Source: Streptococcus hyointestinalis (GTDB lineage: Bacteria > Bacillota > Bacilli > Lactobacillales > Streptococcaceae). From it: a stretch of DNA of 64,000 bases. The stretch lies in the NCBI RefSeq assembly GCF_900459405.1, contig NZ_UHFN01000007.1, positions 1,116,001-1,180,000 on the forward strand, written 5' to 3'. Below, piece by piece: positions 31,605-39,779 of this stretch (the first letter of the stretch is position 1; each line of letters starts with the position of its first letter). The notes beneath the pieces were generated by a model that saw only the letters and a list, made by a program, of their open reading frames with translations, searched no databases and was not told the origin of the DNA. The position numbers and the translations under genes were made by a program.

Positions 31605-32162
31605 ATGGTTAAAAGAGATTTTATTCGTAATATTATATTAGTCATCATAGCTATTTTAGCGATATTTTTGCTACATCGTTTCGTCTTTTCAACCTTTAAA
31701 GTACACGATGATGCGGCAAATACTTATCTATCTTCTGGTGATATTGTACTGGTCAACAAAAATAAAGAGCCACAGTACAAGGATTTTGTTGTTTATGAGG
31801 AAAAGGGTATTTACTATATTAGCCGTGTGATTGGAACGCCTGGAGAGCAAGTTACAGTCATGGATGATATCCTTTATGTCAATAACCTTCACCAAGAAGA
31901 ACCTTATATCGAGCGTATAAAAGCCAAATTCCAGTCGACTAATGATAGTCAGGTGGCGTTTACATCGGATTTATCTGTCAGCAGCTTGACAGATGGCAAG
32001 TATGAGACCATTCCAAAAGGAAAATATCTTGTGCTAAATGATAATCGCCAAAACACTAATGACAGTCGTCAGTTTGGATTAATTTCAAAGAAACAAATTA
32101 GAGGTGTAATTAGCTTCAAACTCTATCCATTTAGTGAGTTTGGTTTTGTTAAAACAGAGTAG
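31605..32162 (+). CDS. signal peptidase I paralog lacking catalytic residues
   Basis: The 185-residue protein has the LepB layout: one N-terminal membrane helix (residues 10-28), the SPase I box B/C region, and box E as LNDNRQNTNDSRQFG (about 145-160). But where active enzymes have SM in VxGxSMxPTL, this one has V33HDDAANTYL with Ala37 at the Ser position, and the general-base Lys of KRVIG is Ser73 in ISRVIGTPGE. Both members of the catalytic dyad are thus missing. It sits between pyk and glmS, with its own promoter and a weak ribosome site. It may be a non-proteolytic helper, as known for SipA of pilus loci; the role here is unknown. Confidence 0.82.
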   Translation: MVKRDFIRNIILVIIAILAIFLLHRFVFSTFKVHDDAANTYLSSGDIVLVNKNKEPQYKDFVVYEEKGIYYISRVIGTPGEQVTVMDDILYVNNLHQEEPYIERIKAKFQSTNDSQVAFTSDLSVSSLTDGKYETIPKGKYLVLNDNRQNTNDSRQFGLISKKQIRGVISFKLYPFSEFGFVKTE

Positions 32163-32200
32163 GGATTAGATATTCTACTCTCTTTTTTTGTCCAAATGAG

Positions 32201-32215
32201 ACTATACCAATTTTT
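32201..32215. promoter_or_regulatory. NagR-like operator 1 upstream of glmS
   Basis: ACTATACCAATTTTT (the reverse reads AAAATTGGTATAGT) matches the GntR/NagR (dre-type) half-site ATTGGTATAG. It lies just upstream of the glmS -35. The same 14 bases recur at 32280-32293. Confidence 0.7.
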
Positions 32216-32218
32216 AAG

Positions 32219-32247
32219 TTGACAAGGATAGAAAAACGTTATATACT
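32219..32247 (+). promoter_or_regulatory. glmS promoter
   Basis: TTGACA (32219-32224) and TATACT (32242-32247) are spaced 17 bases apart, near consensus, and bracketed by two NagR-like operators. Confidence 0.85.
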
Positions 32248-32275
32248 TATTTTACCGTCAAATAAGACGTTGAAA

Positions 32276-32294
32276 TTGAACTATACCAATTTTA
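32276..32294. promoter_or_regulatory. NagR-like operator 2 downstream of glmS promoter
   Basis: AATTGAACTATACCAATTTT holds the same ACTATACCAATTTT as operator 1, with AAATTG/CAATTT outer arms making it more palindromic. It lies about 25-45 bases after the transcription start, a roadblock-type position. Confidence 0.7.
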
Positions 32295-32311
32295 AAATAA
32301 TAAGAAGGAGA

Positions 32312-32329
32312 GATGAGGAACTCCTCATC
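32312..32329 (+). promoter_or_regulatory. hairpin between the Shine-Dalgarno site and glmS start
   Basis: GATGAGGA and TCCTCATC are perfect 8-base arms two bases apart. The hairpin begins one base after AAGGAG (32305-32310) and ends 10 bases before ATG 32340. Folding it would bring AAGGAG to about 11 bases from that ATG. Confidence 0.6.
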
Positions 32330-32339
32330 AATGAGAATT

Positions 32340-34154
32340 ATGTGTGGTATTGTTGGTGTTGTTGGAAATTCCAACGCAACAGATATTTTACTTCAAGGAC
32401 TTGAAAAATTAGAATACCGAGGTTATGATTCAGCTGGTATTTTTGTTGCGGATAAGGACAAGGCACAACTTGTGAAATCTGTCGGACGTATCGCTGAGTT
32501 GGAAGCAAAGGTGGTCGGCAAAGTATCAGGAACTGCTGGAATCGGGCATACACGCTGGGCAACTCATGGTAAACCAAGTGAGGACAATGCACATCCGCAT
32601 ACCTCAAAGACAGGACGCTTTGTTTTGGTGCACAACGGTGTGATTGAAAACTATCTCTACATCAAAGAGACTTATTTGGTTGGTCATGATTTGAAAGGGC
32701 AAACAGATACTGAAATTGCGGTTCACCTTATCGGTAAATTCGTCGAAGAAGATGGTCTATCTGTCTTGGAAGCCTTCAAAAAAGCTTTGCACATCATCGA
32801 AGGTTCTTACGCTTTTGCACTTATGGATGCTACTGACAGCGAGGTTATCTACGTCGCTAAAAACAAATCACCACTTCTTATTGGACTGGGTGATGGCTAC
32901 AACATGGTCTGCTCCGATGCTATGGCGATGATTCGTGAAACAAGTGAATTCATGGAAATCCATGACAAAGAGCTTGTTGTTGTTACCAAAGATACAGTAA
33001 CTGTTCAAGACTATGATGGTAACAGCATTGAACGTGACAGCTACCAAGCTGAGCTTGATCTTTCTGATATCGGTAAAGGTACATATCCATTTTACATGCT
33101 AAAAGAAATCGATGAGCAACCAACGGTGATGCGTAAACTCATCTCAACTTATGCTGATGAAAATAGCAATGTGAACGTTGATGATGCGATTATCAAGGCA
33201 GTACAAGAGGCTGACCGTCTCTATATCATCGCAGCTGGGACATCTTATCATGCTGGTTTTGCGGCAAAGAATTTCTTAGAAGCTCTTACAGATACACCAG
33301 TTGAGCTGGGAATCGCATCTGAATGGGGATACTACACACCGATTTTGAGTAAGAAACCGCTCTTTATCTTTATCAGCCAGTCGGGTGAGACAGCTGATAG
33401 CCGTCAAGTTTTGGTTAAGGCAAACCAAATGGGAATTCCTAGCTTGACCGTTACAAACGTTCCAGGCTCTACCCTCTCTCGTGAAGCAACGCACACCATG
33501 TTGCTCCACGCTGGTCCTGAAATTGCCGTTGCCTCTACAAAAGCCTATACAGCTCAAGTCGCTACACTTGCCTTTTTAGCAAAAGCAGTGGGTGAAGCTA
33601 ACAACAGCCCAATAGCTAAGTCCTTTGACTTGGTGCATGAGCTCTCTATCGTAGCTCAAGCCATCGAAGCGACACTATCAGAGAAAGACCTTATCGCTGA
33701 CAATGTTGAAAAACTGTTGGCGACAACACGCAACGCTTTCTACATTGGACGTGGTTCAGATTACTACGTGACTATGGAAGCTGCATTGAAATTAAAAGAA
33801 ATTTCTTACATTCAATGTGAAGGCTTTGCAGCAGGTGAGCTTAAGCACGGTACCATTTCATTGATTGAGGATGGGACACCCGTTATTGCTTTATTATCGT
33901 CTAATGAAGCTGTAGCAGCGCACACACGTGGTAATATCCAAGAAGTTGTCGCTCGTGGTGCTAACGCTTTGACTATTGTTGAAGAAGGTTTGGAACGTGA
34001 AGGTGATGATATCATCGTCAACAAGGTACATCCGTTCTTGAGTGCTATTTCAATGGTTATTCCAACGCAATTGATTGCTTACTACGCTTCCTTGCAGCGT
34101 GGGCTTGACGTTGATAAACCACGTAACCTCGCTAAAGCCGTAACAGTTGAATAA
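32340..34154 (+). CDS. glmS: glutamine--fructose-6-phosphate aminotransferase
   Basis: GlmS makes glucosamine 6-phosphate for peptidoglycan. The N-terminal glutaminase must expose Cys1, so translation starts at MCGIVGVVG (ATG 32340); 604 residues. YRGYDSAG, GHTRWATHG and the two SIS domains (about residues 285-425 and 455-595, with SQSGETADS, ASTKAYTAQ and KLKEISYIQ) are complete. An upstream in-frame start would add MRNSSSMRI and block Cys processing. The Shine-Dalgarno site lies beyond a hairpin, and two NagR-like boxes flank the promoter, so amino-sugar control by a NagR repressor is probable; a glmS ribozyme was not seen. Confidence 0.97.
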   Translation: MCGIVGVVGNSNATDILLQGLEKLEYRGYDSAGIFVADKDKAQLVKSVGRIAELEAKVVGKVSGTAGIGHTRWATHGKPSEDNAHPHTSKTGRFVLVHNGVIENYLYIKETYLVGHDLKGQTDTEIAVHLIGKFVEEDGLSVLEAFKKALHIIEGSYAFALMDATDSEVIYVAKNKSPLLIGLGDGYNMVCSDAMAMIRETSEFMEIHDKELVVVTKDTVTVQDYDGNSIERDSYQAELDLSDIGKGTYPFYMLKEIDEQPTVMRKLISTYADENSNVNVDDAIIKAVQEADRLYIIAAGTSYHAGFAAKNFLEALTDTPVELGIASEWGYYTPILSKKPLFIFISQSGETADSRQVLVKANQMGIPSLTVTNVPGSTLSREATHTMLLHAGPEIAVASTKAYTAQVATLAFLAKAVGEANNSPIAKSFDLVHELSIVAQAIEATLSEKDLIADNVEKLLATTRNAFYIGRGSDYYVTMEAALKLKEISYIQCEGFAAGELKHGTISLIEDGTPVIALLSSNEAVAAHTRGNIQEVVARGANALTIVEEGLEREGDDIIVNKVHPFLSAISMVIPTQLIAYYASLQRGLDVDKPRNLAKAVTVE

Positions 34155-34168
34155 AAGTCTCACACCTA

Positions 34169-34197
34169 TTGCAAATAGCGCCAACTTTAGGTACAAT
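34169..34197 (+). promoter_or_regulatory. promoter of the PhnA-type gene
   Basis: TTGCAA and TACAAT are separated by 17 bases. Confidence 0.7.
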
Positions 34198-34247
34198 AGA
34201 TTGTATACTCTCAAAAATTGACACTATTTAATACATAAGGAGAAACT

Positions 34248-34583
34248 ATGTCTTTACCAAATTGTCCAAAATGCAACTCTGAATATGTCTACGAAGATGG
34301 CGTCCTTTTGGTTTGCCCAGAGTGCGCTTATGAGTGGAATCCAGAAGAAGCAGTCGAAGAAGAGGGACTTGTTGTTTTAGATAGCAATGGTACACGCCTT
34401 GCAGATGGGGATACCGTAACGGTCATCAAAGATTTGAAAGTCAAGGGTGCACCAAAAGACATCAAGCAAGGTACTCGTGTAAAAAACATTCGTTTGGTTG
34501 AGGGGGACCACAACATCGACTGTAAAGTGGACGGATTTGGGGCGATGAAACTCAAATCAGAATTCGTCAAAAAATTATCATAA
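34248..34583 (+). CDS. PhnA/YjdM-family zinc-ribbon protein
   Basis: The 111-residue protein has an N-terminal zinc ribbon ([13 protein letters not shown], then CPECAYEW, about residues 6-28) and a compact C-terminal beta domain with [13 protein letters not shown] and [10 protein letters not shown], the YjdM/PhnA family. Despite the name, most members have no proven link to phosphonate use. It has its own promoter and AGGAG site and is terminated directly after the stop, so it is monocistronic. Confidence 0.92.
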   Translation: MSLPNCPKCNSEYVYEDGVLLVCPECAYEWNPEEAVEEEGLVVLDSNGTRLADGDTVTVIKDLKVKGAPKDIKQGTRVKNIRLVEGDHNIDCKVDGFGAMKLKSEFVKKLS

Positions 34584-34609
34584 AAAGCTGGTCTTTGACC
34601 AGTTTTTTT
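34584..34609 (+). terminator. terminator of the PhnA-type gene
   Basis: AGCTGGTC pairs with GACCAG around TTT, with a seven-base T tail. Confidence 0.85.
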
Positions 34610-34670
34610 ATTGTCTTATCAAATAGTCTTAAGATTTTTTAAAATAAACATACACAAATACCTAAATTTT

Positions 34671-34679
34671 TGGTATAAT
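34671..34679 (+). promoter_or_regulatory. extended -10 promoter of the amino-acid ABC operon
   Basis: TGGTATAAT is an extended -10, 32 bases before the permease start. Confidence 0.6.
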
Positions 34680-34711
34680 AGATACAATTATTGTAATTTA
34701 AAGGAGGGGTT

Positions 34712-35353
34712 ATGTCTTATATTTCACAGGTTTTACCTAGTCTTTTAGATGGTGCTAGTGTCTCTCTGCAAGTCTTTTTCATCGTACTTATTTTGTCTAT
34801 CCCTCTGGGTGCGATACTTGCTTTTTTGATGCAAATTCCGTTTCGATTATTGCGCTATTTGCTGACGGTCTATATTTGGATTATGCGGGGAACGCCGCTG
34901 CTTTTGCAACTGATTTTTATTTACTATGTGTTGCCAAGCGTGGGCATTAGCATTGACCGTATGCCAGCAGCTATTATTGCCTTTACGCTTAATTATGCGG
35001 CTTATTTTGCAGAGATTTTCCGTGGAGGGATTGCTTCTATCCCTAGAGGGCAATATGAAGCAGCAAAGGTGCTGAAGTTTACGCCTGTACAAACAGTTCG
35101 CTACATCATCTTACCGCAGGTGATTAAGATTGTATTGCCTAGTGTATTTAACGAAGTCATTACCTTGGTGAAAGACACCTCACTTGTTTACGTGATTGGG
35201 GTTGGTGACCTTCTTTTGGCAAGTCGAACAGCAGCTAACCGTGACGCCAGCCTTGCGCCTATGTTTATCGCAGGAGCCATCTACTTGATTATGATTGGGA
35301 TTGTTACCCTTATCTCAAAACAAGTCGAAAAGAAATATGATTATTACAAATAA
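34712..35353 (+). CDS. amino acid ABC transporter permease
   Basis: The 213-residue membrane protein is a HisM/GlnP-type permease: about five helices, with the EAA loop EAAKVLKFTPVQTVRYIILPQ (starts near residue 117) facing the ATPase and the DTSLVYVIGVGDLL stretch. It starts after AAGGAGG. It is the first gene of a permease-ATPase-binding-protein operon, the order also seen for the S. pneumoniae AatB-type operon, recalled from memory. Confidence 0.94.
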   Translation: MSYISQVLPSLLDGASVSLQVFFIVLILSIPLGAILAFLMQIPFRLLRYLLTVYIWIMRGTPLLLQLIFIYYVLPSVGISIDRMPAAIIAFTLNYAAYFAEIFRGGIASIPRGQYEAAKVLKFTPVQTVRYIILPQVIKIVLPSVFNEVITLVKDTSLVYVIGVGDLLLASRTAANRDASLAPMFIAGAIYLIMIGIVTLISKQVEKKYDYYK

Positions 35354-35362
35354 GGAGGCTAA

Positions 35363-35992
35363 ATGTTAGAATTAAAAAATATCTCCAAGCGTTTTGGACA
35401 AAAAGTGATTTTTACAGACTTTAGCCTGCAAGTTGAGGATGGCAAGATTCTATCATTAGTTGGTCCATCAGGTGGTGGTAAAACGACCTTGCTGCGCATG
35501 TTGGCAGGCCTAGAGACAGTAGATTCTGGCGAGGTGATTTATAACGGTGAGACCATTCCTGTTGGAGAATTGGAAAAATTAAACTTACTTGGTTTTGTTT
35601 TCCAAGATTTTCAGCTCTTTCCTCATCTCTCTGTCATGGACAATCTCATCCTATCTCCGGTGAAGACAGCTGGCATGCGTAAAGAAGACGCCATTCAAAA
35701 AGCGACAGGACTGCTTGAGCGCTTAGGGCTTGGTGAGCATGCTAACGCCTACCCTTATTCACTGTCTGGTGGGCAAAAGCAGCGTGTTGCGCTTGCTCGT
35801 GCTATGATGATTGACCCGCAGATTATCGGCTACGATGAGCCAACCAGTGCCCTTGACCCTGAGTTGCGTCAGGAAGTAGAGCATTTGATTTTGCAAAACC
35901 GTGAGGCTGGGATGACGCAGATTGTCGTGACCCATGACTTGCAATTTGCCGAGAATATTTCTGATGTTATGATAAAAATTAACCCTAAATAG
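35363..35992 (+). CDS. amino acid ABC transporter ATP-binding protein
   Basis: The 209-residue ATPase has Walker A GPSGGGKTT (residues 34-42), Q-loop FVFQDFQLFPHLSVMDN, signature LSGGQKQRVALARA and Walker B IIGYDEPTSALDP, the polar-amino-acid type. It is short relative to common 240-residue members because the C-terminal end is trimmed (ends KINPK). It is 9 bases after the permease, with AAGGAGG before its ATG. Confidence 0.94.
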   Translation: MLELKNISKRFGQKVIFTDFSLQVEDGKILSLVGPSGGGKTTLLRMLAGLETVDSGEVIYNGETIPVGELEKLNLLGFVFQDFQLFPHLSVMDNLILSPVKTAGMRKEDAIQKATGLLERLGLGEHANAYPYSLSGGQKQRVALARAMMIDPQIIGYDEPTSALDPELRQEVEHLILQNREAGMTQIVVTHDLQFAENISDVMIKINPK

Positions 35993-36009
35993 GGAAGTGG
36001 AGGTTTGTG

Positions 36010-36843
36010 ATGACGCTAAAAAAATGGATAGTGGGTGCAGTAGTTGCCCTTGGTTTGGTATCGCTAACAGCTTGTTCATCAAGCAGTAACACCAAAAAAG
36101 ATAACTGGGACACTTACCAATCGAAAAAAACAATTACCATTGGTTTTGACAATACTTTTGTTCCCATGGGATATGAAAACGAAAAAGGGGAAAATGTTGG
36201 TTTTGACATTGACTTAGCCAATGCCGTTTTCAAACAATATGGTATCACTGTCAAATGGCAACCCATCAACTGGGATCTTAAGGAAACAGAGCTGACCAAT
36301 GGGAAAATTGACATGATTTGGAATGGTTACTCTGTTACAGATGAGCGCCTTAAAAAAGTGAGCTTTACCATTCCTTATATGAAGAACGACCAAGTACTGG
36401 TCACTAAAAAATCATCAGGCATTACAAGTTTTGAAGGCATGAAAGGAAAAACACTTGGTGCGCAAGCAGGATCATCAGGTTATGCAGCCTTTAATGACCA
36501 GCCTAAAGTGCTTAAAAATCTTGTCAAAGGCAACGATGCCACACAGTACGAGACTTTCACACAAGCGCTTATTGACCTTAAAAACGACCGTATTGATGGG
36601 CTCTTGATTGACCGTGTTTATGCCAATTACTATCTTAAACAAGAAGGTGAGTTGGACAATTACAATATCATCACAGGGTCATTTGAGAGTGAAGACTTTG
36701 CAACAGGCGCACGTAAGGCGGACAAGACTTTAATCAAGAAAGTCAACGCAGCCCTACGTAAGCTTTACCAATCAGGTGATTTCCAAAAGATTTCTAATAA
36801 GTGGTTCGGCGAAGACGTCGCAACCAGTGAAGTTAAGAATTAA
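36010..36843 (+). CDS. amino acid ABC transporter substrate-binding lipoprotein
   Basis: The 277-residue lipoprotein has a lysine-rich signal start, a hydrophobic run and lipobox LTAC (Cys about residue 22), followed by SBP family 3: IGFDNTFVPMGYENEKG, DMIWNGYSVTDER, YAAFNDQPK and DGLLIDRVYANYYL. The substrate is a polar amino acid, possibly a cystine-type one, but not settled. I chose ATG 36010, 6 bases from GGAGG; an overlapping GTG at 36007 is only 3 bases from it. Confidence 0.93.
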   Translation: MTLKKWIVGAVVALGLVSLTACSSSSNTKKDNWDTYQSKKTITIGFDNTFVPMGYENEKGENVGFDIDLANAVFKQYGITVKWQPINWDLKETELTNGKIDMIWNGYSVTDERLKKVSFTIPYMKNDQVLVTKKSSGITSFEGMKGKTLGAQAGSSGYAAFNDQPKVLKNLVKGNDATQYETFTQALIDLKNDRIDGLLIDRVYANYYLKQEGELDNYNIITGSFESEDFATGARKADKTLIKKVNAALRKLYQSGDFQKISNKWFGEDVATSEVKN

Positions 36844-36870
36844 AAAAAAGCGAGTTTACACTCGCTTTTT
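36844..36870 (+). terminator. terminator of the amino-acid ABC operon
   Basis: AAAAAGCGAG pairs with CTCGCTTTTT around TTTACA, one base after the stop. Confidence 0.9.
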
Positions 36871-36921
36871 GTGTAGTGTGATTTTTCGAAGTGAAACCAC
36901 TCATTTAACGGATGGTTATGA

Positions 36922-38115
36922 TTACTGTTTAGGGGTAATTTGGTGAAAGATTAAGAACCATTTTTCATGACGCCGCCAGAGGCTGGTGTGATGGGCGCCG
37001 TCTAGAGCGTAAGTGATGAGTTTTGTCTTTTGGCTGATAGATTGGATGGTGAAATCTGTGAAGTTGCAAGGATGAAAGACCTCTCTTTCAAAAAACTCAT
37101 CTCTCGTGTAATAGTCCCCTTTTTCATCAATCATGATAAAATCTTTTGCGATGTAATCTTCATAACCTGGGATTTTGGAGAGGATGATTTTTTCATTGCG
37201 AAAGAGCTTACGTGTCACATTGCCAAAGACCTCATCCTCGGGGATAGCAGCAGGCTCGACATGGATGTCAATATCGTAAATGGCAAAGCGCTGGCTGAGC
37301 ATAGTTTCGACTTGTTCGGTGATGGCATGGCTTTCGTAAACGGAAAGGTCAGGATTCATCTCAAGGACAATGTCAAGATAGATATTGCTACCGTAGTTTC
37401 GACCACGCTGTGACTTGACAGCAGAAATTTTAGGAATTTTAAGGATGGCTTCTTCGTAGGCTTTGAGTTGCTTATCGTCAAAACCATCCGACAGACTAAA
37501 GGCGCTTTCGATAAAAATATCGTAGGCGGTCTTTAAGATAAAGCAGGTGATGACAATGGCAGCCAAGCGGTCGATGATTGTCAGATGTAGAGATGCCGCT
37601 GTGATAGCTAGAGAAGTCCCTAGAGAGGTCACTGCGTCTGAGAGATTATCTTTTGAGGCAGCGACAAGTGCACTTGATTTGACCTTGTGAGAAAGGTGTC
37701 TATTGTAGGCGTATACGCCGAGCATGACGATGGCAGATAGGACACCTACCGAAGCCCCAAGGGGATCCACTTGAGTTTCTGTATGATGGATAATCTTTTG
37801 CAAGGTTTGAAAGAGTAGCTGAAAACCTACGACAAACATGATAAGGGATGTGATAAGGCTGGCTAAATCTTCAAATTTCCAATGCCCAAAGCGATGGTCA
37901 TTATCAGCAGGCTGGCTGGCGAGATAGAGTCCGACAAGCAGGGCGACATTGCCTAAAATATCAGACAGGTTGTTAAAGCCGTCCGCTACCAGCGACTCTG
38001 CATTCATGGTATAGCCTGCGACGAGTTTTGCGATAGTCAAGGTCAGATAAGCAATGATACTGACGATGGGACCACGCATAGCGATTTTCAAGTTTTTAAC
38101 AGGATTTGTTGTCAT
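36922..38115 (-). CDS. mntE: manganese efflux transporter MntE (CDF family)
   Basis: MntE exports Mn2+ from the cell. The 397-residue protein has six helices and a cytoplasmic C-terminal domain. The transport site shows GFNNLSDILGN in helix 2 (Asn and Asp) and KDNLSDAVTS in helix 5 (two Asp), the MntE pattern and not the HD/DD zinc pattern. FGHWKFEDLASL, SQRGRNYGSNIYLDI and EMNPDLSVYESH closely match streptococcal MntE from memory. The extra C-terminal region (about 300-397, ending IFHQITPKQ) is also typical. Confidence 0.92.
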   Translation of the reverse strand: MTTNPVKNLKIAMRGPIVSIIAYLTLTIAKLVAGYTMNAESLVADGFNNLSDILGNVALLVGLYLASQPADNDHRFGHWKFEDLASLITSLIMFVVGFQLLFQTLQKIIHHTETQVDPLGASVGVLSAIVMLGVYAYNRHLSHKVKSSALVAASKDNLSDAVTSLGTSLAITAASLHLTIIDRLAAIVITCFILKTAYDIFIESAFSLSDGFDDKQLKAYEEAILKIPKISAVKSQRGRNYGSNIYLDIVLEMNPDLSVYESHAITEQVETMLSQRFAIYDIDIHVEPAAIPEDEVFGNVTRKLFRNEKIILSKIPGYEDYIAKDFIMIDEKGDYYTRDEFFEREVFHPCNFTDFTIQSISQKTKLITYALDGAHHTSLWRRHEKWFLIFHQITPKQ

Positions 38116-38127
38116 AAAACCTTATAT

Positions 38128-38157
38128 TTATATTAGCGGGTAGCTCCCGCTAGTATA
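38128..38157. promoter_or_regulatory. inverted repeat at the mntE promoter
   Basis: TAGCGGG (38134-38140) and CCCGCTA (38146-38152) form a 7-base stem with A/T outer arms, extending to a minus-strand -10 TATACT (38157-38152) and the predicted mntE start site. It may be an operator or a 5' hairpin. Confidence 0.5.
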
Positions 38158-38194
38158 AACCCTTTCTTTAATTATTTTTTAGATTTGTTTTATA

Positions 38195-38389
38195 CTTAGT
38201 TCAGCGCTGTGGATTAGTATCTTACACCAATCGCTTTGACGATTTCTAGGAGGCTCTAACCACAGCTCTTTGTTTAATTGGTAATGAGAATGATAACGCC
38301 CAGACGTTTTATCTCGTGTAAGGATACAAGACAAAGAGTGCGTGGAACGAACAACAGTCGCTAATAATCTCGAAAGGAACCAGAAACTT
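38195..38389 (+). ncRNA. candidate bridge RNA in the left end of the IS110-type element
   Basis: The noncoding run before the IS110-family transposase has a TATACT -10 (about 38190-38195), GCTGTGG (38207-38213) that pairs with CCACAGC about 50 bases later, and further stem-like pieces. IS110-group elements are known to encode a bridge RNA here that pairs with donor and target DNA. The boundaries and loops are not determined; this is inference from family and position. Confidence 0.4.
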
Positions 38390-39547
38390 ATGTTTTATGT
38401 TGGTATTGATATTGCCAAAAACAAACACGATTTAGCCTGTATCAACGAAACTGGAGAAACAGTGATAACCAACTTCAGATTTGCCAATTCTTGTCAAGGT
38501 TTTCATCAGCTGAAACTAAAGCTAGAACAGCTATCTCCTATCACACAAGATGTCCAGATAGCACTTGAAAGCACAGGACACTATAACTACAATATAGTGA
38601 CCTTTTTAAGAGACTTAGGCTACGATGTATTTGCCTACAACCCGCTCATTATCAAAGAATTTGCTAAATCACAATCGCTTAGAAAAACTAAAACTGATAG
38701 GAAAGATGCCCTTTTAATTGCTCGTAAGCTACGCTCTGACGTAACCCCTGAACGTTATCAAACAGATAGGGTATTAGACGAGTTAAAAGAGCTGACACGT
38801 TATCAAAATCGCCTAATTCAATCACGATCTAGATGCAAGAATTTATACATCAGATTACTTGATATTATCTTCCCTGAACTCCACAGAATCGTTAATAATC
38901 TCTATAATCAGTTTATCTATGACTTACTAACAAACTATCCTTCTCCACAAAGAATAGCTCGTGCTCGGTTCTCATCATTGCTTAAAATTAAGCGACTAAC
39001 CGCTGATAAGGCGCATCAGATACAAGAAACAGCCAAACAGACTATTGGTAATGCTTCACCTGTTTTATCCTTGGAGTTAGTTCAATTAATTGAAAGCATT
39101 AAACACTACGATAAGCAAATTAACCAAGTCCAAGAGGAAATTAACCTCTTGATGATTGAGTTGAACTCTCCTATTACTTCTATTCCTGGAATTGGAAGTC
39201 GTCTTGGTGCTATTATTCTAGCTGAAATTAAGAATATTCATAATTTCAAGAATCCAAATCAGCTCCAGGCCTTTGCAGGATTAGACCCTGCCATTTACCA
39301 ATCAGGACAGATGGATAATACCGGTCATATGGTAAAACGAGGCTCCTCTTATCTAAGGTACGCTCTAATACAGGCTGCTAAGCTTATAGCCATTTATTCC
39401 CCACATTTTAAAGCCTATTTAAGACTAAAAATCAGTCAAGGAAAGCATTACAATGTAGCTGTGACACATGTTGCTAAAAAGCTCATTCGTGTAATTTATC
39501 ATCTTCTTAAAACCAATCAACTGTTTGATGAAACTAAGCTAAGGTAA
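38390..39547 (+). CDS. IS110-family transposase
   Basis: The 385-residue protein is an IS110-type DEDD recombinase: FYVGIDIAKNKHDLAC at the N-terminus (first Asp), ALESTGHYNYNI (Glu), KTKTDRKDALLIA (two Asp, about residues 100-112), then the Tnp_20 region with ITSIPGIGSRLGAIILAEI and KRGSSYLRYALIQ, which carries the catalytic Ser. It starts at ATG 38390 after AAAGGAACC; a GTG at 38342 would extend it without a site. The protein is full-length with no inactivating change seen. Element ends could not be fixed because IS110 lacks clear inverted repeats. Confidence 0.9.
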   Translation: MFYVGIDIAKNKHDLACINETGETVITNFRFANSCQGFHQLKLKLEQLSPITQDVQIALESTGHYNYNIVTFLRDLGYDVFAYNPLIIKEFAKSQSLRKTKTDRKDALLIARKLRSDVTPERYQTDRVLDELKELTRYQNRLIQSRSRCKNLYIRLLDIIFPELHRIVNNLYNQFIYDLLTNYPSPQRIARARFSSLLKIKRLTADKAHQIQETAKQTIGNASPVLSLELVQLIESIKHYDKQINQVQEEINLLMIELNSPITSIPGIGSRLGAIILAEIKNIHNFKNPNQLQAFAGLDPAIYQSGQMDNTGHMVKRGSSYLRYALIQAAKLIAIYSPHFKAYLRLKISQGKHYNVAVTHVAKKLIRVIYHLLKTNQLFDETKLR

Positions 39548-39750
39548 AACTATAAAGTCATGAATCATTTTAAAAACTTGCTTTTAGCAGGTCTTTTTCA
39601 CATGCAATCAATTTTCTAAATAGCTTTTAAAAATAGTTAATATTTTTAAAAATTATTCTTGACTTTTTATATAGAATGCCTCCTAAGCATTATGTTATTA
39701 TACCATAAAGAGCCCTTGTTCGTTAAGTCGTTTAAGATGTTATTGACACT

Positions 39751-39779
39751 AAAAAACAAAGTCGGCTGACTTTGTTTTA
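39751..39779 (-). terminator. terminator of the alanine/glycine symporter gene
   Basis: AAACAAAGTC and GACTTTGTTT pair around GGCT. It overlaps the symporter stop and reads out on the minus strand. Confidence 0.85.

Noticed and set aside
32163..32340. glmS ribozyme in the glmS leader
   Set aside because: The leader is only about 85 bases long after the promoter and has no pseudoknotted core; operators explain the sequence better.
36922..38115. Zinc-type CDF efflux pump
   Set aside because: The site residues are Asn-Asp and Asp-Asp, and long internal segments match streptococcal MntE, so manganese is preferred.
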